Part shown: positions 13,450 to 22,415 of the stretch, piece by piece
How the letters are laid out: each line of letters opens with the position of its first letter
How positions within the stretch are numbered: position 1 is the stretch's first letter
DNA from: Paracoccus sediminis
GTDB taxonomy: Bacteria; Pseudomonadota; Alphaproteobacteria; Rhodobacterales; Rhodobacteraceae
Length of the DNA: 64,000 bases
Assembly (NCBI RefSeq): GCF_900188295.1
Contig: NZ_FZNM01000013.1
Location: 32,812 to 96,811 of the forward strand
Reading direction: 5' to 3'
Position numbers and translations under genes: made by a program
Notes under the pieces: model-generated
What the model was told of the DNA's origin: nothing
The model's input: the letters and a program-made list of their open reading frames with translations, nothing else
The model's database searches: none

Positions 13450-15996
13450 CTACACGATGTAGACGAGTTCCTTCACGTCGAAGCGGTCCCTATCGACGAT
13501 CCGGTGCAGGCCCTCGGCATAGCCTGCGCGTATCCATGTGCCGTCTGACCGGTAGGTCCAGAAGACGTTGCGATACTCGCGGTGCTGCACGCGGATTTTC
13601 TCCACGTTGCGATCCGATTGCAGCCGCCCCGTTTCGCCGTCGTCCTTGATCTCCACCAGCGTAATCGCGTCCGGGGTAGTGCGCCCGCTGACACCCACCA
13701 CGAAGTCGGGGAAGAAGCGGTGCCCGGAAGGCAGGATCAAGCGCGTGGCCCAGGTCTCGTTCTCCGGGTTGCGCATCCACCATTTCACTGTGCCGGTGCG
13801 GTCCGCGTCGAGGAACGCGGCGAAGTCCTGTTCCTCCTTGTTCAGGCGATGCGGGAACACCCCATAAGCGGACTTCTCGGCTGCGCTCAGCCCGTCAGGT
13901 CCGAAATACTGGTCCGGGACGGGTTCGCTGGTGTCGGTGCGCACGTTGCGGGACTGCGCGGTCTTGATCGCCTCTTTCAGCTTCTCGGGTTCCATCATCC
14001 CGGCAAGGTCGATGGCGCGGCGCAGGTCGCGTTCGTCGGCTTCGATGCCCTTTTCGTCCACGATGCCGCGCAATTCTTCCACCAGCGCGCGCTTCAACAG
14101 GCGCGGGTCGATGGAGTCGTTGAAGTTGAAGGCCAGTTGCGCCTTCTCCGCCACCCGCGCGTTGGACAGGCGCAGGCGCAGGTCCACCGTCTCCTGCAAC
14201 TCCGCAGCGAACATGTCGCGCAGGTCCAGATGCGCCTTCGTCAGGCGACGTTGCAGCAGGCCCGTCACATCGGCAGCGCGGCAGAACTCGCGCGCAATGT
14301 CGCCCACAAGGTCGTTCAGCTTCGACGGGTCGGGCGGCAGTTCCCGGATCAGCGCCTTGGGCAGGTCCAAGTCCTGCCGCAGGGGATAGGGTCGGAAGTT
14401 CGGCTTGGCGGGTTGCGCTCCGGTATCCGGCTTGGGGGCTTCGGGCAGGTCTCCGAACAGCGGCGTCTCGCTCATGTGCCGCCATGTCTCGCCCGCGACA
14501 ATCGCTCGGTCCTGTTCGGCTTCGGGCATGTTCTGCACGTCTGGGCGCACGACGCCTTGGTCGATCAAATCCGACAGGCGTTGCTGGCGTTCGTCCGCCG
14601 TCTGCGGCGGCTTCGGCGTGAAGGTCGGTTTGGGCTGCGCGTCCGCCATGCCGGTTGGCGTATCGGGGTTGCCGAACTCGAACATGTCCAGATTGTCGGT
14701 TATCAGTTCGATGCTCTCGCGCACCGCCTTCAACTCGTCCACCGCCGCCTGTAGGCCCGTCTGCATCTCGGGGTCGGTCAGCAGGACGTAGCCGCTGTCC
14801 AGAAGCGCATCCTGCCCGTGGATGGGGCGCACGGACGGGTGCACGCGCATGATCCGGCCCACGATCTGCAAGCCGAAGTCCCGCCCCCGGTTCGGGCGCA
14901 CCGAAACCAGCGTCCATGCGCGGGGCGCGTCGAAGCCGGTCGCCACCGCCACCTTGAAGATCAGCACATGCTTGTCGGGGTCGTAGGCGAGGCTGTGGAA
15001 ATCCGGGTCGGGCTCGCCCGACGTGTGCGTGGCGATGGCCGCGTCATCCACGCCGATCTCCACCAGCTTGTCGCGCACCCGCTTCACCGGGTCTTCCCCG
15101 CCCTTGGCCTGGTCCTCCACCTGCACCAGCATCAGGGGCGACACCGCCAGCCCGCGTTCGGCCAGCCGGGCGCGCACCCGGCAGTGCTGCGTCCACCCGG
15201 CCTGAAGCGTGGCCTGTTCGTGGTCGATCAGGTCGCGGTCGCCATCCTTGAAGCGGATCACGCCCAGCTTCAGCCCCACCTTGTTCAGCCCCGCTTCCAC
15301 CACCTCGGAACGGGGCACGACAACGCGGCTGGCCACCTCGATACCGGCGGTGCGCTCGAAGGCGTCCAGCTTGTCGTCGTTCGGCGTGGCGGTGGCGAGG
15401 ATCGTGAAGTCCGGGCGGATATGCTCAAGGTAGAAGTCCGCAGCGACCTTGGCGGACGCGCCGAAGTTCAGGTGCGCCTCGTCGATCACCACGCCGACGA
15501 AGAAGCCCGCATCGCGCAGGGCCGCAATCATGTCGTCGAAGGACAGCGCGGCCTCGGAGGTGCGGCGCACCTTGCGGGCGTCCTTGTTGCTGGCGGCGAC
15601 GGTGGCCCATGTCTGGATGAACACGTCCCCGTCGCGGGTGCCCGTGGGTTCGCGGTCCTTGGCCACGTCGCGGATGCGCAGCCCCCCGCATTGCTCCACC
15701 AGCGCCTCGCGCGTCTGCGTTACAAGGCCCGCATAGGGGGCGAACCACAGCCACACCACGGGCCGCGACAGCCCGCCCCGCAGCCCTTCCAGCACCCGGC
15801 CCAGCACCAGCGTCTTGCCCGAGCCCGTGGGGCTTTGCAGCAGCGTCACGCCGCTTTTCAGGGCGATGGCCTGCCGGTGCGCCGGGTCGCGGTCGTGCAA
15901 CTCGGCCACCTTGCGGATCACGCCCGACAGCGCGTCCACCGCGCGGGTCTGATAGGCGGCGAGCGACAGGCGCAGGGGCTTCGCGGGCGCGTTCAT
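13450..15996 (-). CDS. res: Type III restriction enzyme Res subunit
   Basis: This 848-residue protein is the translocase-nuclease subunit of a Type III system. Walker A is SPTGSGKT at 55-62, the DEAH box is at 172-175, and ILATATP follows. The C-terminus has a PD-(D/E)xK nuclease site: Pro763-Asp764 in FFPDFVVG, then Glu782 and Lys784 in LVEIKDD. It should cut DNA after ATP-driven communication between unmodified sites recognised by Mod. The ATG at 15996 overlaps the mod stop by 4 bases (ATGA), indicating coupling; the frame upstream of it is antisense noise. All catalytic motifs look intact. Confidence 0.92.
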   Translation of the reverse strand: MNAPAKPLRLSLAAYQTRAVDALSGVIRKVAELHDRDPAHRQAIALKSGVTLLQSPTGSGKTLVLGRVLEGLRGGLSRPVVWLWFAPYAGLVTQTREALVEQCGGLRIRDVAKDREPTGTRDGDVFIQTWATVAASNKDARKVRRTSEAALSFDDMIAALRDAGFFVGVVIDEAHLNFGASAKVAADFYLEHIRPDFTILATATPNDDKLDAFERTAGIEVASRVVVPRSEVVEAGLNKVGLKLGVIRFKDGDRDLIDHEQATLQAGWTQHCRVRARLAERGLAVSPLMLVQVEDQAKGGEDPVKRVRDKLVEIGVDDAAIATHTSGEPDPDFHSLAYDPDKHVLIFKVAVATGFDAPRAWTLVSVRPNRGRDFGLQIVGRIMRVHPSVRPIHGQDALLDSGYVLLTDPEMQTGLQAAVDELKAVRESIELITDNLDMFEFGNPDTPTGMADAQPKPTFTPKPPQTADERQQRLSDLIDQGVVRPDVQNMPEAEQDRAIVAGETWRHMSETPLFGDLPEAPKPDTGAQPAKPNFRPYPLRQDLDLPKALIRELPPDPSKLNDLVGDIAREFCRAADVTGLLQRRLTKAHLDLRDMFAAELQETVDLRLRLSNARVAEKAQLAFNFNDSIDPRLLKRALVEELRGIVDEKGIEADERDLRRAIDLAGMMEPEKLKEAIKTAQSRNVRTDTSEPVPDQYFGPDGLSAAEKSAYGVFPHRLNKEEQDFAAFLDADRTGTVKWWMRNPENETWATRLILPSGHRFFPDFVVGVSGRTTPDAITLVEIKDDGETGRLQSDRNVEKIRVQHREYRNVFWTYRSDGTWIRAGYAEGLHRIVDRDRFDVKELVYIV

Positions 15997-17810
15997 TGCT
16001 GGAACCGTTTCACCAGCGTGTCGCGGACAGGCCGGATATCGACATGGGTTCCGTCGAGGTGTTGGGCGATCTGGCCCGGAGCCCAGGCATAGACGAACAG
16101 GTTCTGCCGGTCGCGGCCCCGCAGCCAGTCCAGCAGCGCGGGGTCGAAGCGGTCCACCAGCACCAGCGCCACGCCCTCGCCCTCGTGCAGGTTCCACGGG
16201 CGGGCGGGGTCGTAGCGCGTCAGGGGCAGGTCGTGCATGGCCTCAAGCGCCGTCCATGCGTCGGCGGGCGTCAGGTCGTAGTCGAGGTCTTCGAAGGCGA
16301 TTTCGTGGGTGCGCAGATAGGCGAAGCCTGCGGCGAGGTCGGCGTATTTCGGGTCTTCGCTGGCGTTCAGGCGGCGGATGCGTTCCGCCGTCACGTCGCG
16401 GCACAGGTTCTTGTCCGGGTCGTCCTCGGTCGTCTCGGTGGACGACACCATGATGAAGCGGCGATTGCCCCCGTCCTCGGCGTTCAGTTCCATCACCGCC
16501 TGCGCCGTGGTGGCGGAGCCTGCGAAGAAATCCAGCACCAGATCGTCCGGGCCGGTGGACTGGCGCACCAGTTCGCGGATCAGGGACACCGGCTTGGCGT
16601 AGTTGAAGGCTTTCTCCCCATACACGGACTTAATCGTCTTCGCTGCTTCCATGTTTGTGCCAGCTACGATCTCATTGAAGTCACCTTCTGGAATTGATTC
16701 TTTTTCAAAGTTTGGCGTAATCCAACTTGAAAGAGGCTGCGTTGGTGCCTTTAGTTCCTTCTTGTATCTCTTGAGTGACGGCGTTCCAAAGCCGACTTTT
16801 TTTCCAACCCAGAAATCGAGGTTTGGCGTGTCTTCTCGTAGGAAGCGCGCGTTGCCACTTGACGGCACATCCCCGGACCGAATGGCTTCTTGAAGTTCGC
16901 TGAGCGTTTGCCAGACGACTACGCGCTGCTCCTTCGGAAAATGGATGTATCCGTCTGCGATGAATTCTTCCATGTATCGTGTTCTAATGGCCTTCTTTTC
17001 ATCACCGAAAATTTTGGAGGAATAACGCCAAACGCTATCGGGGTTGCAGGGATACCAAATTTCTGTGGATGAATCGTGCAGGGGATAATAAGTGTTTGGT
17101 CGTTCAAGCCGGTTGTGCGCTTTTGTTAAGTCCCCTCCGGTCCTGTAGAAGTCTTTTTTTGCCTCATCCCAGTGCCGATAAAGTTCGAAGGTCTTTTCAG
17201 TTCCAGAAAACCGGAAATTTGGTTTTGCAAACGATAGAACATGCTCGTGGTTATCCGACAGAAATGCGCCCTTGGTATCATTGCCGCCTGTCCGGGTTCT
17301 CCAAACAAAAGAGCCGATCTTCATGCCCGGCAACACTTCATCCAATAGCATTTCCATCTTTGCTCGCTGGTCGTCATTGACCGACACCAGCAGCACCCCG
17401 TCTTCGGCCAGCAAGTCCCGCGCCAGCGTCAGGCGGCGATACAGGAACTCGAGCCATGTGGACTGGCGGAACCGGTCCTCGGGGTTCATGTAGCGGTCGT
17501 TGTAGACCCAATCCTTGTTGCCGGTGTTGTAGGGCGGGTCGATGTAGATGCACTTCACCCGGCCCGCATGGGTCATCCGCAGCCAGCGCAGCGCGTCGAA
17601 GTTGTCGCCCTCGATCACCAGATTGTCCCACGGCGCGGGCTTGTCCGACAACTCGGGCACGATCCGGCAGGCGACGAAGTTCGCATCCACCGCGCGGTCG
17701 GCCTCGATCTCGTCCCGCTCCCACACCAGCCCCAGCTTCTTGGTCCGGTCGCGCTTTTCCAGCAGTTCGACAAGTTGCGCGTGGGTAAGATCGTCGTATT
17801 TCCCGGCCAT
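15993..17810 (-). CDS. mod: Type III DNA adenine methyltransferase Mod subunit
   Basis: This 605-residue beta-class N6-adenine methyltransferase recognises and methylates one strand of an asymmetric site and directs Res. The catalytic motif is DPPYNTG at 91-97, and the SAM-binding motif DFFAGSA is at 427-433, the beta-class order. The central target-recognition region (about residues 147-400, bases 16610-17370) is much richer in A+T than the flanking parts of the gene, which suggests replacement by recombination. The ATG at 17810 begins MAGKYDDLTHAQL; the frame above it is antisense to the HNH gene. Confidence 0.92.
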   Translation of the reverse strand: MAGKYDDLTHAQLVELLEKRDRTKKLGLVWERDEIEADRAVDANFVACRIVPELSDKPAPWDNLVIEGDNFDALRWLRMTHAGRVKCIYIDPPYNTGNKDWVYNDRYMNPEDRFRQSTWLEFLYRRLTLARDLLAEDGVLLVSVNDDQRAKMEMLLDEVLPGMKIGSFVWRTRTGGNDTKGAFLSDNHEHVLSFAKPNFRFSGTEKTFELYRHWDEAKKDFYRTGGDLTKAHNRLERPNTYYPLHDSSTEIWYPCNPDSVWRYSSKIFGDEKKAIRTRYMEEFIADGYIHFPKEQRVVVWQTLSELQEAIRSGDVPSSGNARFLREDTPNLDFWVGKKVGFGTPSLKRYKKELKAPTQPLSSWITPNFEKESIPEGDFNEIVAGTNMEAAKTIKSVYGEKAFNYAKPVSLIRELVRQSTGPDDLVLDFFAGSATTAQAVMELNAEDGGNRRFIMVSSTETTEDDPDKNLCRDVTAERIRRLNASEDPKYADLAAGFAYLRTHEIAFEDLDYDLTPADAWTALEAMHDLPLTRYDPARPWNLHEGEGVALVLVDRFDPALLDWLRGRDRQNLFVYAWAPGQIAQHLDGTHVDIRPVRDTLVKRFQQ

Positions 17811-17950
17811 CGAAGTCTTTCTGGTTGTTCGTCTTTTCGTGCAGCCTATCGTCTGCGCCGCCCGAACGAAAGCGGTCATGCCGCCCGCGTGCGCATCGAA
17901 AACAGACAGATAGCGGGGCCGCGCATGGCCACGGGGAATGCGGGCGAGGC

Positions 17951-18430
17951 TTACGCCCCGCCCTTCATCCGGTTGTCCCGCTTCCAAAGGGGTTGCAGGT
18001 TCGTGTAGTGGCACAGCCGTGTGAGGTCTTCGACCGTGCGGCCCGCCGACAGGGGCGTGATGTGGTCCACCTCCCACTGCCCGTATTTCTCCCACGCCAT
18101 GCCCTCGGTGAACTTGGCCGCGATGTGCCGTTTCAGCGTGACGGGGCCGCAGCCCAAGGCGCGGGCCGGGCTGGCCCGCCCCCGCAACGCCTGCCCCGCG
18201 CGCCGCTGGACGGAACGATACAGCCGGAAGGTCGGATCGGTCGCGGCCCTGAGCCGTTCCCGCTCGCGCGCCTTCTCGGCGTTGCAGGCGACGCACTGGC
18301 GGTTGCTGACGAAGCGTTCGGCCCTGTGCCCGGCCTTGCAGGGACGCCCCGTCCAGAAACGAGAAAGGCCGCGCTGGGCGGCCTCGTCTCGGGTGATCGG
18401 CTGGCGGGGTTCGGTCACAGGGTCACGCAT
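17951..18430 (-). CDS. HNH endonuclease
   Basis: This 159-residue protein has the HNH fold: VDHITPLS with Asp122-His123, then Asn144 in HYTNLQPLW and Asn153. Upstream are Cys31, Cys46 and Cys49 (CKAGH and CVAC), a likely structural zinc site. Such small nucleases occur in phages and defence islands. It overlaps the end of the upstream ATPase gene by 16 bases and precedes mod by 140 bases, so it is probably expressed with both. Whether it acts with the restriction system is unknown. Confidence 0.85.
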   Translation of the reverse strand: MRDPVTEPRQPITRDEAAQRGLSRFWTGRPCKAGHRAERFVSNRQCVACNAEKARERERLRAATDPTFRLYRSVQRRAGQALRGRASPARALGCGPVTLKRHIAAKFTEGMAWEKYGQWEVDHITPLSAGRTVEDLTRLCHYTNLQPLWKRDNRMKGGA

Positions 18431-20310
18431 CCGAACCTCTCGGTCTGGAACGTCACCGGGTCGAAGCGCAGCGCGGGTTTGGCCTTGCGGCCCTCGCCCG
18501 GAACGAACCGCCAGCCGAGCGGGTGAAGCGGCCTGCACTGCTTGGACTGGAACGCCCGCTTGAGCGCCTTGCCCGCAATGCCGGTGCTGTCCGCGATGCT
18601 GTCCGCCGTCAGCATGATCGGTTCGCGGGGCTGCATGGCCTGCGTCAGCACAGACGCCAGCCGCTTGGGTCCGGTGTTCTGCGCGTCCGCGTCGTCGATG
18701 AACGCAGGCGGCGGCGCATCGGGGAACAGGGCCGGGTAGCTTTCGAGGAACAGCGCCCGGTCCATGCTGGTGAACAGCCGCATGGGGCTCGCCACGCCCG
18801 CCGCGTCGAGTTGGCGGATACGGCCCCGGCACGCCATCTGCTTGAATTGCCTCAGCCGGTGCGCCTTGCACACTGCGTCCACAGGTCCGGTGCATTGCGC
18901 CCCGTTCGCCTGCCTCAGATCGTCATGCGTCGCGACCTTGCCCCGATTGGCGAGGCTCTGTGCGAGGTAGATGTGGCGGGGCTTGTGGAACTCCGAGAAC
19001 AGGAACACCGCGCCGCAGTTGCGATAGGCGTTCGACCCAACCCCCATGCCCCAGGTCGCAACCATGACGGTGCGGCCCGGTATTGGGTTGCCGGTGTCGA
19101 GTTCCGCCGCGACCTTCTTGGGCAAGACGATCAGGACGGTTTCGTCCTTGGCGGTGTTCGCCTTCACAGTCGCCTTGATCCACTGGACATAGGCCCGGAT
19201 CGTCTCGGCTGACGCGGCCCGGCTGGCGATACGGTCGAACCCCGCCGGTTCCTGAATGTGGGTCAGACTCAGGTTGCGATAGCTGACCTGCGGCCCGCTG
19301 TAGCGGCGGAAGTCATGCCCGGCCTGCACCTGCGGCGCGAAGTCCGCCGTGGCGTCGAGGATCACCAGTCCCGGATGCGGGCGGAAGCGATCATCGTAGG
19401 CGACCAGCATCATGTGCCCGTCCGCCTGCCCGGCGGTCTTCGCTTTGCTGCGGAACAGGAAGCACCGCCCGGTGCCGGTCGCGGACAACACCGCCAGTGC
19501 CCTGTGCAGCGTGGCCATGTCGCGGGCGTCGCTGAGCCGGGTCAGGTCGATCCGTTTCAGCGCGGCTTGGTCATCCGGGGAAAGCAGGGTCGCGGTCTTG
19601 AACCGGGAATTGCCGTCCCCGCATCTATCCCTGAACGCATTGGCCGCGTTCCGAACCAACGTGGCGAGGTCGCGATACTCGGGAACCCTATGGAGTTCGT
19701 CCGCCAGTTCGTCGAGGTCGGCAGGCCCGGCTTCCACCGTCGCCACGGTATCCGGGAACTCGTCCAGAAAGACGTTGCTGCGCGGTGCGCCGTTGAACCG
19801 CCGCACGCCGAAGTCGGATTTGTGCTCGCCCTCCTTGATCCAAAGTTCATGGGTGCAAACGACAACCCGATGTTGTGTGAGATCGGCGCGGCGACTGACG
19901 CCCCGCATCTGGACGTGCTCAAGGATAGCCGCGCCGTGCTGCTGAGCTGCATCCTCGCTTTCGTGGGCTGATGTGTGGATCCTCACAGCAACGGGCGGAA
20001 GCAGCTTGGCGAAGTCATCGAAGACCTTCTGCGCCTCGTCGATGGTCGGGACGACATAGGCGGCGGAATAGTCGCTGAGCGTGGCGACGCTCGCGGCGAT
20101 CAGGGCGACACAGAAAGTGGTCTTGCCGGTGCCGGTGCCGGAATTGACCAAGTGCGGGGTTGTCGTCCCCGTATTGGCCATCACGTCCTTGAATGCGGCC
20201 TGTGCAGCCTGAAAGAGTGCGGTGTTGCATTGAATATCGAAGTCATCGTTCTTTCCCGTGATTTCGTGCTGTATCGTGCAAGCGTGGTGGAATATTTCAT
20301 CATTCATCAT
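18415..20310 (-). CDS. Divergent SF2-type DEAD/DEAH ATPase
   Basis: This 631-residue protein has Walker A GTGTGKT at 58-64, a Walker B-like FLDEF at 181-185, ILDATAD in the middle, and a C-terminal half with VLIVLPKK and MVATWGMGVGSNAYRNCG that resembles the second RecA lobe of helicases. I cannot place it in a named family. It is first in the leftward unit ahead of the HNH nuclease, mod and res. An in-frame TTG at 20328 lies inside a terminator T-run, so the ATG at 20310, 6 bases after GGAG, is preferred (20307 also possible). A role in DNA restriction or island maintenance is inferred from position only. Confidence 0.7.
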   Translation of the reverse strand: MMNDEIFHHACTIQHEITGKNDDFDIQCNTALFQAAQAAFKDVMANTGTTTPHLVNSGTGTGKTTFCVALIAASVATLSDYSAAYVVPTIDEAQKVFDDFAKLLPPVAVRIHTSAHESEDAAQQHGAAILEHVQMRGVSRRADLTQHRVVVCTHELWIKEGEHKSDFGVRRFNGAPRSNVFLDEFPDTVATVEAGPADLDELADELHRVPEYRDLATLVRNAANAFRDRCGDGNSRFKTATLLSPDDQAALKRIDLTRLSDARDMATLHRALAVLSATGTGRCFLFRSKAKTAGQADGHMMLVAYDDRFRPHPGLVILDATADFAPQVQAGHDFRRYSGPQVSYRNLSLTHIQEPAGFDRIASRAASAETIRAYVQWIKATVKANTAKDETVLIVLPKKVAAELDTGNPIPGRTVMVATWGMGVGSNAYRNCGAVFLFSEFHKPRHIYLAQSLANRGKVATHDDLRQANGAQCTGPVDAVCKAHRLRQFKQMACRGRIRQLDAAGVASPMRLFTSMDRALFLESYPALFPDAPPPAFIDDADAQNTGPKRLASVLTQAMQPREPIMLTADSIADSTGIAGKALKRAFQSKQCRPLHPLGWRFVPGEGRKAKPALRFDPVTFQTERFGCVTL

Positions 20311-20326
20311 TCGTCTCTCCACGAAC

Positions 20327-20349
20327 AAAAAACCCGCCTTGCGGCGGGG
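20327..20349 (-). terminator. Intrinsic terminator just upstream of the SF2 gene
   Basis: On the minus strand CCCGCC-GCAA-GGCGGG is followed by TTTTTTG, a textbook terminator. It ends only about 17 bases before the chosen ATG of the SF2-type ATPase gene, so transcripts from upstream would stop before it unless termination is overcome or the promoter overlaps the hairpin. Confidence 0.75.
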
Positions 20350-21055
20350 TGTGTGTGCTTCATCGGGTGAATTTGATCGGCGTATTTTTCTAGGGATATC
20401 CCAAAGGAAAATGCGCCGGTTGAACGCTCAGGGGGGTGCCGAGCATGGTCGTTCTGTCGGCGGAACAGGGGGCGGGGAGGGTCACAGGGATCGCGGCATT
20501 GTCTATATGTCTGGAACTGACAGCCATCGCTTCTGTCTATATGGCAGGAGGTCAGGAAAATTCCGTCTTGTCATAGGCTTATACTAAAGCCGCATCGCGG
20601 CCCCGCCGAGGGTGGTTCGACGATGGTCCAGCACCCTACGCCGGGCGAACCGTGACCGTCCCGCTTCGCAAAGCATCGCCGTGCCGGGGCCTCGTGACGT
20701 TCGGGCCTGCGCCTCATTGTCTATATGTGGGTAGGTGAGATTTCTATTTTATTTCAGTGTTTTGTTTGGACCTTCCAAGCTGACCGTGAGCAGCCCCGAA
20801 TGATGGCGTTACCCGCAATGCTGGCCTGCAACTTTCCGAAAGGAGTTCACCCGAACGCGCTTGCCTTCGCATCCGGGCTGATTTTCAAGCGATCAACGAA
20901 CAGAGAACTTCAAAGACGTTATTGATCTACTCCATCACTGCACTTGAGCAACGCATGTCCACAGTGATGCGATGAAGCGAAGTTAAACCTGCGCAACCCG
21001 ATATCGCAATACATAAGGGCACAAGGACGTGACATTGCTCCGCGCTGGAACGCCA
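20350..21055. promoter_or_regulatory. Island intergenic region with three TGTCTATATG repeats
   Basis: About 700 bases without a convincing gene lie between the integrase and the SF2-type gene. TGTCTATATG occurs at 20500-20509, 20534-20543 and 20718-20727; the first and third are extended to CATTGTCTATATGT. Their direct orientation and spacing suggest sites for a DNA-binding protein, such as a regulator or recombination factor. Local A+T is higher at 20730-20990. Confidence 0.45.
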
Positions 21056-22084
21056 TCATGCCGCTACGCTTTTGATGCCATTGAACTTCGCCACGATATC
21101 TTCGGCGCGCAGGTGAGTGTAGCGGAACAACATCCGGGGATCGCGATGCCCGCTAATCAACGCCACTTCCGGGATGGACAAGCCCATCTCGAAAAACCGG
21201 CTGACGGCTTCGTGCCGCAGATCATGGAACCGCAGGTCCGCAATGTCGGGGCATGGCTTCGCGGCGATGCGCTTGCACCGTTCCCAGCACAGCCGGAAGG
21301 CGTTAGCGGAAACCGGGAAGACCAGACTGTTCCCCGTGTCGCGGTGCGCCTTGCGTTCGCGCAGCAGGTCCGCAGCCCGGTTCGTGAGCGGGATGCGCCG
21401 GGCGTGCCCGTTCTTGGTCTTGCGGATCAGCAGCGTGGTCATGTCGGGCGAGATATCGGCCCACCGGATGCTGAGCAGTTCGCCGCGTCGCATCCCGGTC
21501 TCGACAGCAAGCAGGATGCCCGCCCGCAGCCAGTCGTTGCGGTTCCCCTCGCAGGCCGCAAGCAGCGCATCAAGTTCGCCAGACGCCAAGCGGCGTTCTC
21601 GTGCGTCCGGGGCTTTGGGCTTACGCACCTTGGCCACCGGGTTCTCGGGCAGCGGCACGTCCCATTCCAGCCGGGCCACCTCGAAGACAGCGCGCAGCAA
21701 GCCAAGATCGCGGATCACGGTTCCGGGGCTGACCTTGCGCAGCCGTTCGTCCCTGTAGCGGCTGAACACCTGCGGCGTGGCCTTGGACAGCGGCTTGTCG
21801 GCCCATGTCTCGCGCAGGAAGCCGTCGATCCGCTTGTTCTCCGATCCGTGCCCGCGCTTCGCAGGCGTGACCTCGTTGCGGTAGCGGGTGAGCAAGTCGC
21901 GCAGTGTGGTGCGTTCCAGCACGCGCAGATCGACGGCGAAGACTGTTGCGTCCAGTTCCGCTTCCGTCTGCCGCGCCCATTGCATCGCGTCGCGCTTGGA
22001 CAAGAAGGATTTGGTGCGGGGCGTATGCCCGTTGCGGCGCACCTGCGCCTGCCATTTCCCGTTCCGATTCCTGATGGTGGCCAT
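21056..22084 (-). CDS. int: Tyrosine site-specific integrase of the island
   Basis: This 342-residue phage-type integrase carries the catalytic set Arg199 (ETGMRRGELL), His287-x-x-Arg290 (HDLRHE), His313 (SGHRD) and nucleophile Tyr322 (FRYTHL). The N-terminal third has the basic arm-binding and core-binding regions. It lies 106 bases from the right tRNA half-site, as expected for the enzyme that inserts the 9-kb island at tRNA-Arg(CCG). All catalytic residues are present, so the island could still move. Confidence 0.93.
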   Translation of the reverse strand: MATIRNRNGKWQAQVRRNGHTPRTKSFLSKRDAMQWARQTEAELDATVFAVDLRVLERTTLRDLLTRYRNEVTPAKRGHGSENKRIDGFLRETWADKPLSKATPQVFSRYRDERLRKVSPGTVIRDLGLLRAVFEVARLEWDVPLPENPVAKVRKPKAPDARERRLASGELDALLAACEGNRNDWLRAGILLAVETGMRRGELLSIRWADISPDMTTLLIRKTKNGHARRIPLTNRAADLLRERKAHRDTGNSLVFPVSANAFRLCWERCKRIAAKPCPDIADLRFHDLRHEAVSRFFEMGLSIPEVALISGHRDPRMLFRYTHLRAEDIVAKFNGIKSVAA

Positions 22085-22190
22085 GTCGAAAACCCCGTTG
22101 CTGTGACCAGAGCGTGACAGGCTGGTTTTCGGGGGTTTTTCGGAGTCACCCTGACGCGGCCTAAGCCGTTGTCATTCAGGGGTTTTTGGG

Positions 22191-22237
22191 TGGCGCACCC
22201 GACAGGATTCGAACCTGTGACCTCTGCCTTCGGAGGG
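22191..22237 (-). other. att site: tRNA-Arg(CCG) 3' half, right copy
   Basis: This is a second 3' tRNA-Arg fragment in the same orientation as that at 13141. Acceptor and anticodon-arm segments are identical, but the T-stem differs in a compensated way (ACAGG/CCTGT instead of AGGGG/CCCCT), so the copies come from different sources. It is the junction between the 9-kb island and the ICE. No 5' half follows. Confidence 0.8.
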
Positions 22238-22415
22238 ATTACGACTAGCTCCGTCGATTACCGAAAGGGGCACGCCATGATGCGCTATGTTACTGTAAAT
22301 AAAAAGGAATTTGATTTCCTTCGCCGACAAGCCTATCCTTCTGTTCGCCACGGTTTTCGCCCTGCTGCTTACGTGGTGCTTACGCGGGTTTTCGGGCATG
22401 TGACGGAGGAAGTCC

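Larger units (their letters stand above)
13141..22237. mobile_element. Integrated genomic island with a Type III restriction system
   Basis: The 9.1-kb segment lies between two 3' halves of a tRNA-Arg(CCG) gene in the same orientation, with identical 12-base ends (TGGCGCACCCGA) and an identical 17-base anticodon-arm segment (CCTCTGCCTTCGGAGGG). It carries its own tyrosine integrase next to the right copy, plus an SF2-type ATPase, HNH nuclease, Mod and Res. There are no transfer or structural phage genes, so it is an integrative island rather than a prophage or ICE. It may have been mobilised by the neighbouring ICE, which uses the same site. Confidence 0.8.

Noticed and set aside
20725..20925. 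66-codon plus-strand ORF in the island gap
   Set aside because: No ribosome-binding site and no recognisable domain in an AT-richer non-coding stretch.
13141..22237. Functional tRNA-Arg genes at the two half-sites
   Set aside because: Both lack the 5' acceptor strand, D-arm and start; they are attachment-site fragments.
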